Source: Bradyrhizobium sp. AUGA SZCCT0158 (GTDB lineage Bacteria; Pseudomonadota; Alphaproteobacteria; Rhizobiales; Xanthobacteraceae). Taken from it: DNA of 64,000 bases. Shown piece by piece: positions 10,601 to 18,593 of this stretch (positions are counted from its first letter, which is position 1; every line of letters starts with the position of its first letter). Where the stretch lies: assembly GCF_018130065.1 (NCBI RefSeq), contig NZ_JAFCME010000014.1:124001-188000 (forward strand). The letters run 5' to 3'. The notes beneath the pieces were generated by a model. The model made no database searches, had not been told where the DNA came from, and worked only from the letters and a program-made list of their open reading frames with translations. Both the position numbers and the translations under genes were made by a program.

Positions 10601-11055
10601 GTGATGACGCGCAGGCCGCGCCGCTTGGCTTCCTGGATGAAGCGCCGGAAATCCTTCATCGTCCCGAAATCGGGATTGATGTCGCCATAGTCGGCGATGT
10701 CGTAGCCGTCATCACGCCCGGGTGAGGGGTAGAACGGCAACAGCCACAGCGTGGTGACGCCGAGATCCTGCAGGTAACCCAGCTTCTCCGTCAGGCCTGC
10801 GAAATCGCCGATGCCGTCATTGTTGCTGTCGGCAAAAGCCTTGACGTGGAGCTGATAGATGATGGCATCCTTGTACCAAAGCTCGTCGTCGCTGGACTCG
10901 ACGGCTGGCACCTCGCTTGCATCGATCGCAAAGCTGCCGCCGTCATTCAGCGGATCGGCAGTATCGAATCGGAAGGAGACGCCGGCCTTGGAGCTTTCGC
11001 CGGTTTGGACTTTTTTGTTCACGGTGATGCCATAGCCATGGAAACGACGCCCCAT
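7636..11055 (-). CDS. treS: Trehalose synthase (maltose alpha-D-glucosyltransferase) fused to maltokinase
   Basis: Bifunctional protein of 1139 residues. The N-terminal GH13 part (about 57-610) interconverts maltose and trehalose; catalytic residues are Asp256 in DGFRLDAIPY, Glu298 in LLAEANQW and Asp364 in FLRNHDELTLE. The C-terminal part (about 620-1115) is a maltokinase-type kinase fold with the motif HHGDFHLGR (near residue 985) and the metal-binding IVDFDGDPRR, predicted to make maltose-1-phosphate. TreS domains normally begin close to the DELWYKDAIIYQ segment, so the first 50 or so residues are an extension, or the true start is internal; no strong ribosome-binding site precedes the ATG at 11055. 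First gene of the glycogen/trehalose operon and divergent from malQ. Confidence 0.95.
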   Translation of the reverse strand: MGRRFHGYGITVNKKVQTGESSKAGVSFRFDTADPLNDGGSFAIDASEVPAVESSDDELWYKDAIIYQLHVKAFADSNNDGIGDFAGLTEKLGYLQDLGVTTLWLLPFYPSPGRDDGYDIADYGDINPDFGTMKDFRRFIQEAKRRGLRVITELVVNHTSDQHDWFKRARRSGPDSSARNWYVWSDTDQKYQGTRIIFTDTEKSNWTWDPEAGQFYWHRFFAHQPDLNFDNPRVVSALVKVMKRWLDTGVDGFRLDAIPYLCERDGTNNENLPETHAIIKRLRIELDAYAKGKVLLAEANQWPEDVQEYFGRSDECHMAYHFPLMPRIYMAIAQEDRFPITDILRQTPDIPSNCQWALFLRNHDELTLEMVTDVERDYLWSTYANDPRARINVGIRRRLAPLMDNDRRKIELMNSLLLSFPGTPIIYYGDEIGMGDNIYLGDRNGVRTPMQWTPDRNGGFSRADPARLYAPTIMDPVYGYESVNVEAQSRSLSSLLSATKRLIAVRKSTLAFGRGTMTFIRPENRSVLCYVRQYEDEAILCVANLSRSAQATELDLSAWKDRIPLEMLGRTRFPAIGELPYMITLAPYGFYWFELQERDKSEPVAQRAVPEFETLVVPLGATWVSLARTRGVFERDVLPGHLARTRWYPERSAKAIQPTLISAIPFCDIGDNRPWLAFFKSTQRGVTTRYVLPMQIEWVRFDRERYNPRALAAVRQGAREGTLLDVANDQIFIAILLRNLKESLIVDESEQGLKLEFRPTSRFSDKAIKQPEHIRTIETERADSTAQVDDDYVVKIYRTLQAGISPEIEMGRFLTEIAGFANTPALLGSVELIDGDERNAIGILHAFVANQGDAWAVTAAYLDRFVDEQRLLAASERVRESEDQVSFLRYMSQAGRRVAEMHVALASNNELPDFVPEPIKHEDVQRWYGDTLARVERVFDTLKQRRDALKEADRPLVDQLLAQQSGLPDRLKALLPQENAGLNIRHHGDFHLGRLLIVKDDIFIVDFDGDPRRTIAERRRKAPAARDVASMVRSIDYSTTAALERALKVAHDENGRLGAALAEWRNRATAAFLAAYREALVNKRLWPADPEAAESMLNFFLLEKACYEIEYELSYRPDWLRTALTGMLRILPQQSLEAL

Positions 11056-11093
11056 TTCACTTGCGAGAAAGGAGACGTTCCGGAGATATGTAA

Positions 11094-11147
11094 AAAGCCG
11101 CTCGGCCGACTTTGGTTCCCCTGGAACCGATTGAGGGGCTGAGCGTT
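11094..11147. promoter_or_regulatory. Divergent sigma-EcfG-like promoters between treS and malQ
   Basis: On the plus strand GGAAC (11123-11127) is followed after 16 nt by CGTT (11144-11147), an exact match to the alphaproteobacterial general-stress (sigma-EcfG) consensus GGAAC-N16/17-CGTT; it points at malQ. On the minus strand GGAAC (complement of 11115-11119) is followed after 17 nt by CTTT (complement of 11094-11097), one mismatch from consensus, pointing at treS. The two -35 boxes form a palindrome, GGTTCC-CCT-GGAACC, at 11114-11128. The plus-strand match is strong; the minus-strand one is tentative. Confidence 0.6.
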
Positions 11148-11225
11148 AGACACCGTCTATCCCCTTCCTGTATTTGGACAATTTCGCGACGCCTCTGAGA
11201 CGTTTGCGTGCAAACCGCGTGCCGA

Positions 11226-13172
11226 ATGGACCTTTTCGCTCAAGCTAACAGCCAGGGAATCCAGACCGAATTCGTGGACGGTCAGGGTCATCGCCGTGTG
11301 ACGGACGCGGCCGCCCTCAAAATCATCCTCGATGCCTTGCCGCCGCAGGCCCCGGGCCCGCTGATTGGCGCCCCGGTCGTGGTCCGGTCAGGGCAGGTTG
11401 CCCACACCGAACTCGCGGCGACTGCAAAACTTCCGGTCCGATGGAAAATCGTTGCGGGGGCGGAGGTTGTCGCGGAGGGCGAAGCAAACGAACGGGCTAT
11501 TGCATGGCCCGAACGGCTGCCGTTGGGCATCCATCGGCTGCAATTGACCGATGCGGGGGTGGTCACAGAGGACGTACCGCTGATATCGGCGCCGCCAAGG
11601 GCTTTTGGCGGGGATTTCGATCGCGTCTGGCTGCTGGCGGTTCAGCTCTACAGCGTCAGGTCCGAGCGCAACTGGGGGATGGGCGATTTTACGGACCTCC
11701 AAGGCCTGATTGAGCTCGCACATCATCTCGGCGCCGATGGCGTCGGCCTCAATCCGCTGCATGCCCTGTTCGACGACCGGCCCGGCGATTGCAGCCCCTA
11801 TTCGCCGAACAGCCGGCTGTTTCTCAACGCGCTCTATATTGACGTCGAGAAGATCCCTGAATTCCGCATCGACGACGAGACGAGAGGCGCGCTGGCGGGC
11901 GTCAAGACCGACGAAATCATCGATTATGTCGGCATTGCCAGTCTAAAGTGGCGGGCGCTACGGGTGGCGTTTGACCAGTTTACGGCCGGTGCGACAGAAA
12001 GTCGCCGACAGGACCTGGAAATATTCCGGGCCGAGCGCGCCGCCCTGCTGTCGCGGTTCGCCTGCTTCGAAGTCCTCCGGCACAGATTCAACAAGCCTTG
12101 GTGGGAATGGCCGGAGCCGTGGCGGCAGCCGGACGATGCGATGTGCGCCGAATTGCACCATGGCGCCGACGCGGCCGAGATCGGCTTCGTCGAATTCGTG
12201 CAATGGACCGCTGACCGGCAATTGGCTGCCGCGAAGGATCGTGCTCACCAGCTCGGCATGAAGGTCGGGCTTTATCTCGACGTTGCCGTCGGCGTTCAGT
12301 CCGATGGTTTCGACGCCTGGAACGAGCAGGTGGCGATCTCCAGGCACCTCGGCGTCGGCGCGCCGCCCGATCCGCTCAACACCGCGGGCCAAAGCTGGGG
12401 TCTCGCCGGGTTCAACGCGACCGGGCTGGAGCAAAAATCCTTCGAGCCCTATCGCGAAATGCTGCGCGCCTCGATGCGGCACGCCGGGGCGATCCGGCTC
12501 GACCACGTGCTCGGCCTGAAACGGCTCTACCTGGTGCCGCAAGGCTTCAGCGCCGCCGACGGCGTCTATGTGCCGATGCCGTTCGAGGCGTTATTGGCCG
12601 CAACTGCGCAGGAGAGTGTCGCCAGCCGCTGCGTCGTGATCGGCGAGGACCTCGGCACGGTGCCGGAGGGATTCCGCGACCAGATCGCCAGCTGGGGCAT
12701 CTGGTCCTATCTGGTGATGATGTTCGAGCGCGAGGACCACGGTCCGTTCAAGAGCCTCGATCACTACCTCGCCAACGCACTGGTCACCTTCAACACCCAC
12801 GATCTCTCGACCTATGCCGGCTGGCGTTCTTTTGGCGACCTCAAGACCAAGCGCGCGCTCGGCATCGACCCCGGAGAAAGCGATGATGCGCGCTGGCACG
12901 CGCTGGCGATGCTGGACGATTTGCTGCGCGGTAACGGCATCGACAAAAACGATCTCTATTCCGTGACGAATTTCCTCGCGCGGACGCCATCACGGCTGCT
13001 CGCGATCGCGCTGGAGGATTTTTTGGGTCTGGTGGACCAGCCCAATATTCCCGGCACGGTCAACGAACACCCGAACTGGCGTCGCCGGCTGCCGGTGCCG
13101 CTCGAGCAGATCGCGTCCACGATCGACGTTGCCGCGCTGAAGGCGGCGACACGCGAGCGGTCGCGCGGATAG
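11226..13172 (+). CDS. malQ: 4-alpha-glucanotransferase MalQ (amylomaltase, GH77)
   Basis: Transfers segments of alpha-1,4-glucan between acceptors, recycling short maltodextrins into longer chains. The protein (about 648 residues from MDLFAQ) shows GH77 features: YSPNSRLFLNALYID in the substrate region, Asp in RLDHVLGLKRLYLVP, Glu in VIGEDLGTVPEG and Asp in FNTHDLSTYAGW. The ATG at 11226 is preferred because homologues usually start at a similar point; an in-frame GTG at 11208 would add six residues, and neither has a clear Shine-Dalgarno. It is divergent from treS and followed after 24 bp by the GH15 gene, so the two are probably cotranscribed from the sigma-EcfG-like promoter. Confidence 0.92.
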   Translation: MDLFAQANSQGIQTEFVDGQGHRRVTDAAALKIILDALPPQAPGPLIGAPVVVRSGQVAHTELAATAKLPVRWKIVAGAEVVAEGEANERAIAWPERLPLGIHRLQLTDAGVVTEDVPLISAPPRAFGGDFDRVWLLAVQLYSVRSERNWGMGDFTDLQGLIELAHHLGADGVGLNPLHALFDDRPGDCSPYSPNSRLFLNALYIDVEKIPEFRIDDETRGALAGVKTDEIIDYVGIASLKWRALRVAFDQFTAGATESRRQDLEIFRAERAALLSRFACFEVLRHRFNKPWWEWPEPWRQPDDAMCAELHHGADAAEIGFVEFVQWTADRQLAAAKDRAHQLGMKVGLYLDVAVGVQSDGFDAWNEQVAISRHLGVGAPPDPLNTAGQSWGLAGFNATGLEQKSFEPYREMLRASMRHAGAIRLDHVLGLKRLYLVPQGFSAADGVYVPMPFEALLAATAQESVASRCVVIGEDLGTVPEGFRDQIASWGIWSYLVMMFEREDHGPFKSLDHYLANALVTFNTHDLSTYAGWRSFGDLKTKRALGIDPGESDDARWHALAMLDDLLRGNGIDKNDLYSVTNFLARTPSRLLAIALEDFLGLVDQPNIPGTVNEHPNWRRRLPVPLEQIASTIDVAALKAATRERSRG

Positions 13173-13196
13173 GTCCGATCCAGGTGGTAGCAAGCC

Positions 13197-14996
13197 TTGT
13201 CGTGCAGGATAGAAGATTACGGATTGATCGGCGATTGCGAGACCGCGGCGCTGGTCGGTCGTGACGGCTCGATCGACTGGCTGTGCTGGCCGGCGTTCGA
13301 TTCCGACGCCTGCTTTGCTGCGCTGCTCGGCACCCATAAGCATGGCCGCTGGCTGATCGCGCCCGCAGAAGAGATCACCAGGACCTCACGCCGCTACCGG
13401 GGCAACACGCTGATCCTGGAGACGCGGTTTGACACCGCCAATGGCGTGGTCGAGCTGATCGATTTCATGCCGCCGCGCGGCAATGCGTCCGACGTGGTGC
13501 GGCTGGTGCGCGGGGTCAGCGGCCGGGTCAAGCTGCGGATGCAATTGGTGATCCGCTTTGGTTTTGGCGCCGACATTCCCTGGGTCAGGAAAAGCGAGGA
13601 CGGCTCGGGGCTGCTCGCGATTTGCGGGCCGGACATGACCGTGCTGCGAACGCCGGTCGCGACCCGCGGCGAGGACCTGACCACGGTGGCGGAGTTTGAG
13701 GTAGGCGAGGGCGATACCGTGCCCTTTGTCCTTACCTACGGGCCCTCGCATCTGGCGGTGCCCGGGCCGATCGATGCCGCGGTCGCTTTGCAGGAAACCG
13801 AGGCGTTCTGGAGCGAATGGAGCGCCCGCTGCAGCTACGAAGGCGAACATCGCGATCTCGTGATGCGCTCGCTGATCACGCTCAAAGCGCTGACCTATGC
13901 GCCGACCGGCGGCATCGTCGCGGCGCCCACCACCTCGCTGCCGGAAAAACTCGGCGGGCTGCGCAACTGGGACTATCGCTTCTGCTGGCTGCGCGATGCC
14001 ACCTTTACGCTGCTGGCGCTGATGAACTCGGGCTATACCGAGGAAGCCCTCGCCTGGCACAATTGGCTGTTGCGTGCGGTGGCGGGATCGCCGGCCAACA
14101 TGCAGATCATGTACGGCATCATGGGAGAGCGGCGGCTGCTGGAATGGGAAGCGGGCTGGCTTCCGGGCTATGAGGGCGCGCAGCCGGTCCGGGTCGGCAA
14201 CGCCGCGTACGCGCAGCTGCAACTCGACGTCTATGGCGAGCTGATCGACGCCTTCCATCAGTGGCGAATAGCCAAGCTCGACCTCTATGAAGGAAGCTGG
14301 GCGCTGGAATGCACGGTGCTGGAGCATCTGGCCACACAATGGGATCAGCCGGATCACGGCATCTGGGAGCGCCGCGGCGACGGCAAGCACTATGTCTCGT
14401 CCAAGGTGATGACCTGGGTCGCCTTCGACCGTGGCATCAAGAGCGTCGAAAAATTCGGCTTCAAGGCGCCACTGGAAAAGTGGCGGACGCTGCGCGACAC
14501 CATCCATCGCGACGTCTGCGAAAAGGGTTTTGATCGCGAGCTGAACGCGTTCGTCGAATCTTACGGTTCGAAAATGCTGGATGCCAGCATCCTGTTGCTG
14601 CCGTCGGTCGGGTTCCTTGAACCAACGGATCCTCGCGTACGCGGCACACTGGTCGCAATCGAGAAACACCTGATGCGGGACGGCTTCGTGTTGCGGCATG
14701 ACCCCCGCGAAGTCGAGCAGCAGCCGGCGGAAGGCGCATTCCTGGCCTGCAGCCTCTGGCTCGCCGATGCCTATGTGCTGACGGGAGAACTCGACAAGGC
14801 GCGGGTGTTGTTCGAGCGCGTGGTGGCGATTGCCAATGATGTCGGCCTGTTGGCCGAGGAGTTCGACACCGGCGCTGGCCGCCAGACCGGTAATTTCCCG
14901 CAAGCGTTGACGCATATCGCGCTGATCAATACCGCCCATAACCTCAGCGCGGCGAAGCAAACCACCGAGAAGCCGGCGATGCAGCGGTCGAAGTAG
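13197..14996 (+). CDS. Glycoside hydrolase family 15 protein (glucoamylase or trehalase type)
   Basis: A 599-residue GH15 protein expected to release glucose from alpha-glucans or from trehalose; sequence alone does not decide which. An N-terminal beta-sandwich starts with the conserved IEDYGLIGDCETAALVGRDG block, followed by an (alpha/alpha)6 catalytic domain containing NWDYRFCWLRDA, the segment around LLEWEAGW and the C-terminal AEEFDTGAGRQTGNFPQA. There is no signal peptide, so it acts in the cytoplasm. The start is a TTG at 13197: an in-frame stop at 13188 excludes anything earlier, and AGGTGG at 13182-13187 is a well-placed ribosome-binding site. It follows malQ by 24 bp. Confidence 0.9.
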   Translation: MSCRIEDYGLIGDCETAALVGRDGSIDWLCWPAFDSDACFAALLGTHKHGRWLIAPAEEITRTSRRYRGNTLILETRFDTANGVVELIDFMPPRGNASDVVRLVRGVSGRVKLRMQLVIRFGFGADIPWVRKSEDGSGLLAICGPDMTVLRTPVATRGEDLTTVAEFEVGEGDTVPFVLTYGPSHLAVPGPIDAAVALQETEAFWSEWSARCSYEGEHRDLVMRSLITLKALTYAPTGGIVAAPTTSLPEKLGGLRNWDYRFCWLRDATFTLLALMNSGYTEEALAWHNWLLRAVAGSPANMQIMYGIMGERRLLEWEAGWLPGYEGAQPVRVGNAAYAQLQLDVYGELIDAFHQWRIAKLDLYEGSWALECTVLEHLATQWDQPDHGIWERRGDGKHYVSSKVMTWVAFDRGIKSVEKFGFKAPLEKWRTLRDTIHRDVCEKGFDRELNAFVESYGSKMLDASILLLPSVGFLEPTDPRVRGTLVAIEKHLMRDGFVLRHDPREVEQQPAEGAFLACSLWLADAYVLTGELDKARVLFERVVAIANDVGLLAEEFDTGAGRQTGNFPQALTHIALINTAHNLSAAKQTTEKPAMQRSK

Positions 14997-15008
14997 CTTC
15001 GGTTCGAT

Positions 15009-15812
15009 CTAGCCGAACTTCAGAATCGTCTCCATCGCGCGGGCAAAGCCGTCCCGTTCGTTGGTATCGGTCACATGCGTGGCGCGCTGCTTGATGTCAT
15101 CGGCCGCGTTTCCCATCGCAAACGACATGCCGCTCCTGGCAAACATTGGCAGGTCGTTCTGCATGTCGCCGATGGTGGCGACGGCGTCGAAGGAAATGCC
15201 GAGCCGTTTGGCGATGTTCTCGACGAAGGTGCCCTTGTCGTAGCCCGCGGGGGTGACGTCGAGGTAATAGGTCTGCGAGCGAACCGCGGTGGCCTCTGTA
15301 CCCACGGCCTGCTGCATTGCCGCTTCGCAGCGCGCCAGCAGCGCCGCGTCCGAGCTGGCACCGACGATCTTGCAGGCCTCTAGCAGATGCGGCGTGAAAT
15401 CCGCGATGATGGTCGGATCGGCCTTGATCGCCCGTATCTCGTGCGGAACGTATTCGCCGTCCGGATTGCGCGTATACCAGCGCTCGTTGCTGAACAGCCA
15501 GATATCGACGCCGAATTCTTTGAGCACATCGAGGCTGCGTTGCGCCACCGCGGGTGCGATCAGATGCTGTTCAATCGGCTGCAGCTTCGCATTGACGATC
15601 GAACTGCCGTTGAAGGCGCCGACCGGCAGCGTGATCGCAAGTGGTTCGATCAGAAAGCCCATGCCGATGGTCGGGCGGCTTGAGACGATGGTGAAGCCGA
15701 TCCCGGCGGCGTGCAGCGCGCGCACGGCGTTCCTTGCGTCGTCGGTGAGGATCTTGTCCTTGGTCAACAGCGTGCCATCGACATCGGAAACGACAAGTGC
15801 AATGCGGCTCAT
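15009..15812 (-). CDS. Cof-type HAD-IIB family phosphatase
   Basis: A 267-residue cytoplasmic sugar-phosphate phosphatase of the Cof/YidA type. Motif I is SDVDGTLL near residue 9, motif II lies in TIVSSRPT near 42, the conserved Lys is in AGYDKGTF near 195, and motif IV is IGDMQNDLPMF near 220; the large cap between motifs II and III is of the C2 type. The ATG overlaps the gluconokinase stop by 4 bp and the gene ends the pentose-phosphate operon, suggesting a role in trimming or recycling sugar phosphates. The actual substrate cannot be read from the sequence. Convergent with the GH15 gene. Confidence 0.88.
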   Translation of the reverse strand: MSRIALVVSDVDGTLLTKDKILTDDARNAVRALHAAGIGFTIVSSRPTIGMGFLIEPLAITLPVGAFNGSSIVNAKLQPIEQHLIAPAVAQRSLDVLKEFGVDIWLFSNERWYTRNPDGEYVPHEIRAIKADPTIIADFTPHLLEACKIVGASSDAALLARCEAAMQQAVGTEATAVRSQTYYLDVTPAGYDKGTFVENIAKRLGISFDAVATIGDMQNDLPMFARSGMSFAMGNAADDIKQRATHVTDTNERDGFARAMETILKFG

Positions 15813-16330
15813 GAGGGCACTTCCAATTGACGGACAATATCGTCCACGATGGTTTCAATCGGCGCGGCAATCGACACCGTAATGGGACGTTCGCCTGGTT
15901 GCGGCGGCTCCAGCGTCCTGAACTGGCTGGCGAGCAGCCCCGGCGGCATGAAATGGCCCTTGCGGGCAGCTAACCGGTCCGCGATCAGGTCCTGCGTCCC
16001 GTTCAGGAAGACGATGCGGATATCACCGCGTCCATGCACGAGAATGTCGCGATAGCTGCGCTTGAGCGCCGAACAGGCGACAACAGCGCGTTGTCCGGCC
16101 GCCGAGAGGCGGTCGATCTCGTCGGCAATCGCCTGCAGCCAGGGCCAGCGGTCTTCATCCGTCAGCGGCTGGCCCGCGCTCATCTTCGCGACATTGGCGG
16201 GCGGGTGAAATTTGTCCGCATCCTCGTAGCGCCAGCCCAGCCGCGCGGCCAGGCTTTCAGCGATGGTGCTCTTGCCCGAGCCGGAGACGCCCATCACCAC
16301 CAGCGCGCAGGGGCTTGCCGCATCACGCAC
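15809..16330 (-). CDS. gntK: Gluconokinase
   Basis: Phosphorylates D-gluconate to 6-phosphogluconate with ATP, feeding the Gnd step encoded in the same operon. The 173-residue protein is a typical GntK/IdnK small kinase: P-loop GVSGSGKST near residues 14-22, DADKFHPPANVAKM substrate region, and SALKRSYRD and HFMPPGLLASQ blocks. The start is a GTG at 16330, overlapping the pgl stop by 8 bp; the stop overlaps the HAD phosphatase start by 4 bp. A plausible physiological link is that PQQ-dependent periplasmic sugar oxidation could supply gluconate. Confidence 0.93.
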   Translation of the reverse strand: MRDAASPCALVVMGVSGSGKSTIAESLAARLGWRYEDADKFHPPANVAKMSAGQPLTDEDRWPWLQAIADEIDRLSAAGQRAVVACSALKRSYRDILVHGRGDIRIVFLNGTQDLIADRLAARKGHFMPPGLLASQFRTLEPPQPGERPITVSIAAPIETIVDDIVRQLEVPS

Positions 16331-17072
16331 GAAAACTCTCCGGCAACGCCGCCTGATCCACCAGCCAGATCGTCTCGCCGCTGGATCGCGCGCGGTTTGC
16401 CGGCAGGTTCTCGCCTGCGAACACGCGCGTCAAGATCGCGCGTTTGTCTGATCCTGCGATCTCGAACAGCATTTCGCGGCAGCAAGCGAGCGTCGGCAAA
16501 GTGAGCGTGATGCGAGGGACGAACGGTTCGACGTTCGCTTTGGGAACGCCGACGACCCAGCGCCTGACCTCGTCGAGCGCGGTATCGCCGGGAAATAGCG
16601 ACGCGGTATGGCCGTCGGGCCCGACGCCCATCAGCACGAGATCGAACAGCGGCCGGGCCGGGTCGAGGGCATCGGCGCCGTAGAACACTTTCAGTTCGCC
16701 CTCATAGAGCGCAGCACCGCGACCGGGATCGGTGGGGTCGGCTGTACTCGTCGGGATTGGATGGACGTTGGCGGCCGGCGCACATTGGTTCAGAAAGGTT
16801 TTCCGTGCCACGCCCATGTTGTTGAGAGGATCATCTGCCGGAACGAAGCGTTCGTCGCCGATGAACCAGTGCACGCGCTGCCACGGAATCCGGCTTCGCC
16901 AGGGGTCAGTGCCGAGCAACTGATAGAGCTGTCTCGGACTCGATCCGCCGGTCAGGCAGATTGCGACGCGGCCGGCGTTTTCCGATATCCGCGCGATGAC
17001 CCGCTCCGCGGCGGCCTCGGCCATCGCGGCCGGATCGGCAACTGTCATCACATGGCGATTGTCGTTCGACAT
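16323..17072 (-). CDS. pgl: 6-phosphogluconolactonase
   Basis: Hydrolyses 6-phosphogluconolactone made by Zwf. The 249-residue product (from MSNDNRHVM) belongs to the NagB/SugE-like DevB family, with LTGGSSPRQLYQLL near residue 40, VHWFIGDERFVP near 70 and GVGPDGHTASLFPG near 145. The ATG at 17072 was chosen because it sits 4 bp after the zwf stop; the frame extends upstream into zwf, but that part looks like shadow translation. It overlaps gntK by 8 bp. Length is normal for bacterial Pgl. Confidence 0.94.
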   Translation of the reverse strand: MSNDNRHVMTVADPAAMAEAAAERVIARISENAGRVAICLTGGSSPRQLYQLLGTDPWRSRIPWQRVHWFIGDERFVPADDPLNNMGVARKTFLNQCAPAANVHPIPTSTADPTDPGRGAALYEGELKVFYGADALDPARPLFDLVLMGVGPDGHTASLFPGDTALDEVRRWVVGVPKANVEPFVPRITLTLPTLACCREMLFEIAGSDKRAILTRVFAGENLPANRARSSGETIWLVDQAALPESFRA

Positions 17073-17076
17073 ATCT

Positions 17077-18588
17077 CTAACTGAGCTTCCGCCAGCTTCG
17101 GCCATCGCGCTCCAGGAGGTCGTTGGCCTCCTCGGGGCCCTCGCTGCCGGGTTCATAGACCTTCAGGCCCTTGCCGCCGGCGTTCTTCCAGGCGTCGAGA
17201 AAGGGCTGCACCGCGCGCCAGCCGGCCTCGACGCTGTCGGCGCGCTGAAACAGGATGTTGTCACCGATCATACAGTCGTAGATCAGGGTCTCATAGCCGG
17301 TCGATGGCTCGGCCTGGAAATAATCCTTGTAGCGAAACTTCATCTCGACGCCGTCGATATTGATGGTCGGACCCGGCACCTTGGTGTTGAACTGCAGCGC
17401 GATGCCTTCGGTCGGTTCGGTCGAGATGATCAGGTAATTCTGCGAGAGCCGGTCCACCGGCGTGTCGCGGAACATCGCGAACGGCGCCTGCTTGAACTTG
17501 ATGGCGATCTCGGTGCGCTTGATGCCGAGCGCCTTGCCGGTGCGCAGGTAAAAGGGAACGCCGGCCCAGCGCCAGTTGTCGATGGTCAGTTTCAGTGCGG
17601 CATAGGTCTCCGTGGTGCTGACGGGCTTGACGTCCTTCGTTCTGCGATAGTCCTCGATCTCGGTGTCGCCGACGATGCCGGCGCGATACTGCCCGCGCAC
17701 CGAATTGTGCAGCGCTTCCTGCTCGCTCTGGGTCTGGATCGCGGCCAGCACGTCGGCCTTCTCCGAGCGCACCGAATGCGCGTCGAATTTCGATGGCGGC
17801 TCCATCGCAACCAGCGACAGCAGTTGAAACAGATGGTTAGGCACCATGTCGCGCAACGCGCCGGTCGCGTCATAAAAGCTGCCGCGATGGCCGACGCCGA
17901 GCTTTTCATCGACCGTGATCTGGATGTGGTCGATATGGTTGCGGTTCCAGATCGGCTCGAACATGCCGTTGGCAAAGCGCAGCACCAGGATGTTCTGGAC
18001 GGTCTCCTTGCCGAGATAATGATCGATCCGGTAGATCTGATGCTCTTCGACCAGCTTCAGGAGCTCGCTGTTGAGCTCTCTTGCCGATGCCAGATCGGTG
18101 CCGAACGGCTTTTCGACCACCAGCCGCCGCCATGTGCCGTTCTCGACCAGCATGCCGGTGCGGCCGAGTTCGCGGCTGATCGGCAGGAAGGCGCTCGGCG
18201 GCGTCGCGAGGTAGAACAGGCGATTGCCCTGGGTGTTTCGCGCGGCTTCCAGTTTGTCGAGTTGCTCGCCCATCGCGTCGAACGAGGCGGGATCCCTCGG
18301 GTCAGCCTCGATGCAGGTGACGCATGCGAGCAGGCGCATCGCGATCTCCTCGTCCACCTGGCGCGTGGCGAATTGATGCAGGCCCTTCATCAGGCTGTCG
18401 CGCAACTGGTCGCTGGTCATGCCCTTGCGGGCTATCCCGACGACGCAGAACTTTTCCGGCAGCAGATCGGCTGCCGCCAGATTGTAGAGGGCCGGGATCA
18501 CCAGCCGATGCGCGAGATCGCCGGTGACGCCAAAGATGACGAAGGAGCAGGGATCGGGTTTCGTCTGTGCCAGTTTGCCGACCGCCAT
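17077..18588 (-). CDS. zwf: Glucose-6-phosphate 1-dehydrogenase Zwf
   Basis: Oxidises glucose-6-phosphate to 6-phosphogluconolactone with NAD(P)+, the entry step of the oxidative pentose phosphate and Entner-Doudoroff routes. The 503-residue protein shows the dinucleotide motif GVTGDLAHR near residue 24, VVEKPFGTD near 155 and the active-site signature RIDHYLGKE near 190, followed by the expected substrate-binding segments. It sits 5 bp after gnd and 4 bp before pgl on the minus strand, in a row of genes without room for internal promoters. Full length and intact. Confidence 0.97.
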   Translation of the reverse strand: MAVGKLAQTKPDPCSFVIFGVTGDLAHRLVIPALYNLAAADLLPEKFCVVGIARKGMTSDQLRDSLMKGLHQFATRQVDEEIAMRLLACVTCIEADPRDPASFDAMGEQLDKLEAARNTQGNRLFYLATPPSAFLPISRELGRTGMLVENGTWRRLVVEKPFGTDLASARELNSELLKLVEEHQIYRIDHYLGKETVQNILVLRFANGMFEPIWNRNHIDHIQITVDEKLGVGHRGSFYDATGALRDMVPNHLFQLLSLVAMEPPSKFDAHSVRSEKADVLAAIQTQSEQEALHNSVRGQYRAGIVGDTEIEDYRRTKDVKPVSTTETYAALKLTIDNWRWAGVPFYLRTGKALGIKRTEIAIKFKQAPFAMFRDTPVDRLSQNYLIISTEPTEGIALQFNTKVPGPTINIDGVEMKFRYKDYFQAEPSTGYETLIYDCMIGDNILFQRADSVEAGWRAVQPFLDAWKNAGGKGLKVYEPGSEGPEEANDLLERDGRSWRKLS

Positions 18589-18593
18589 GGGCG

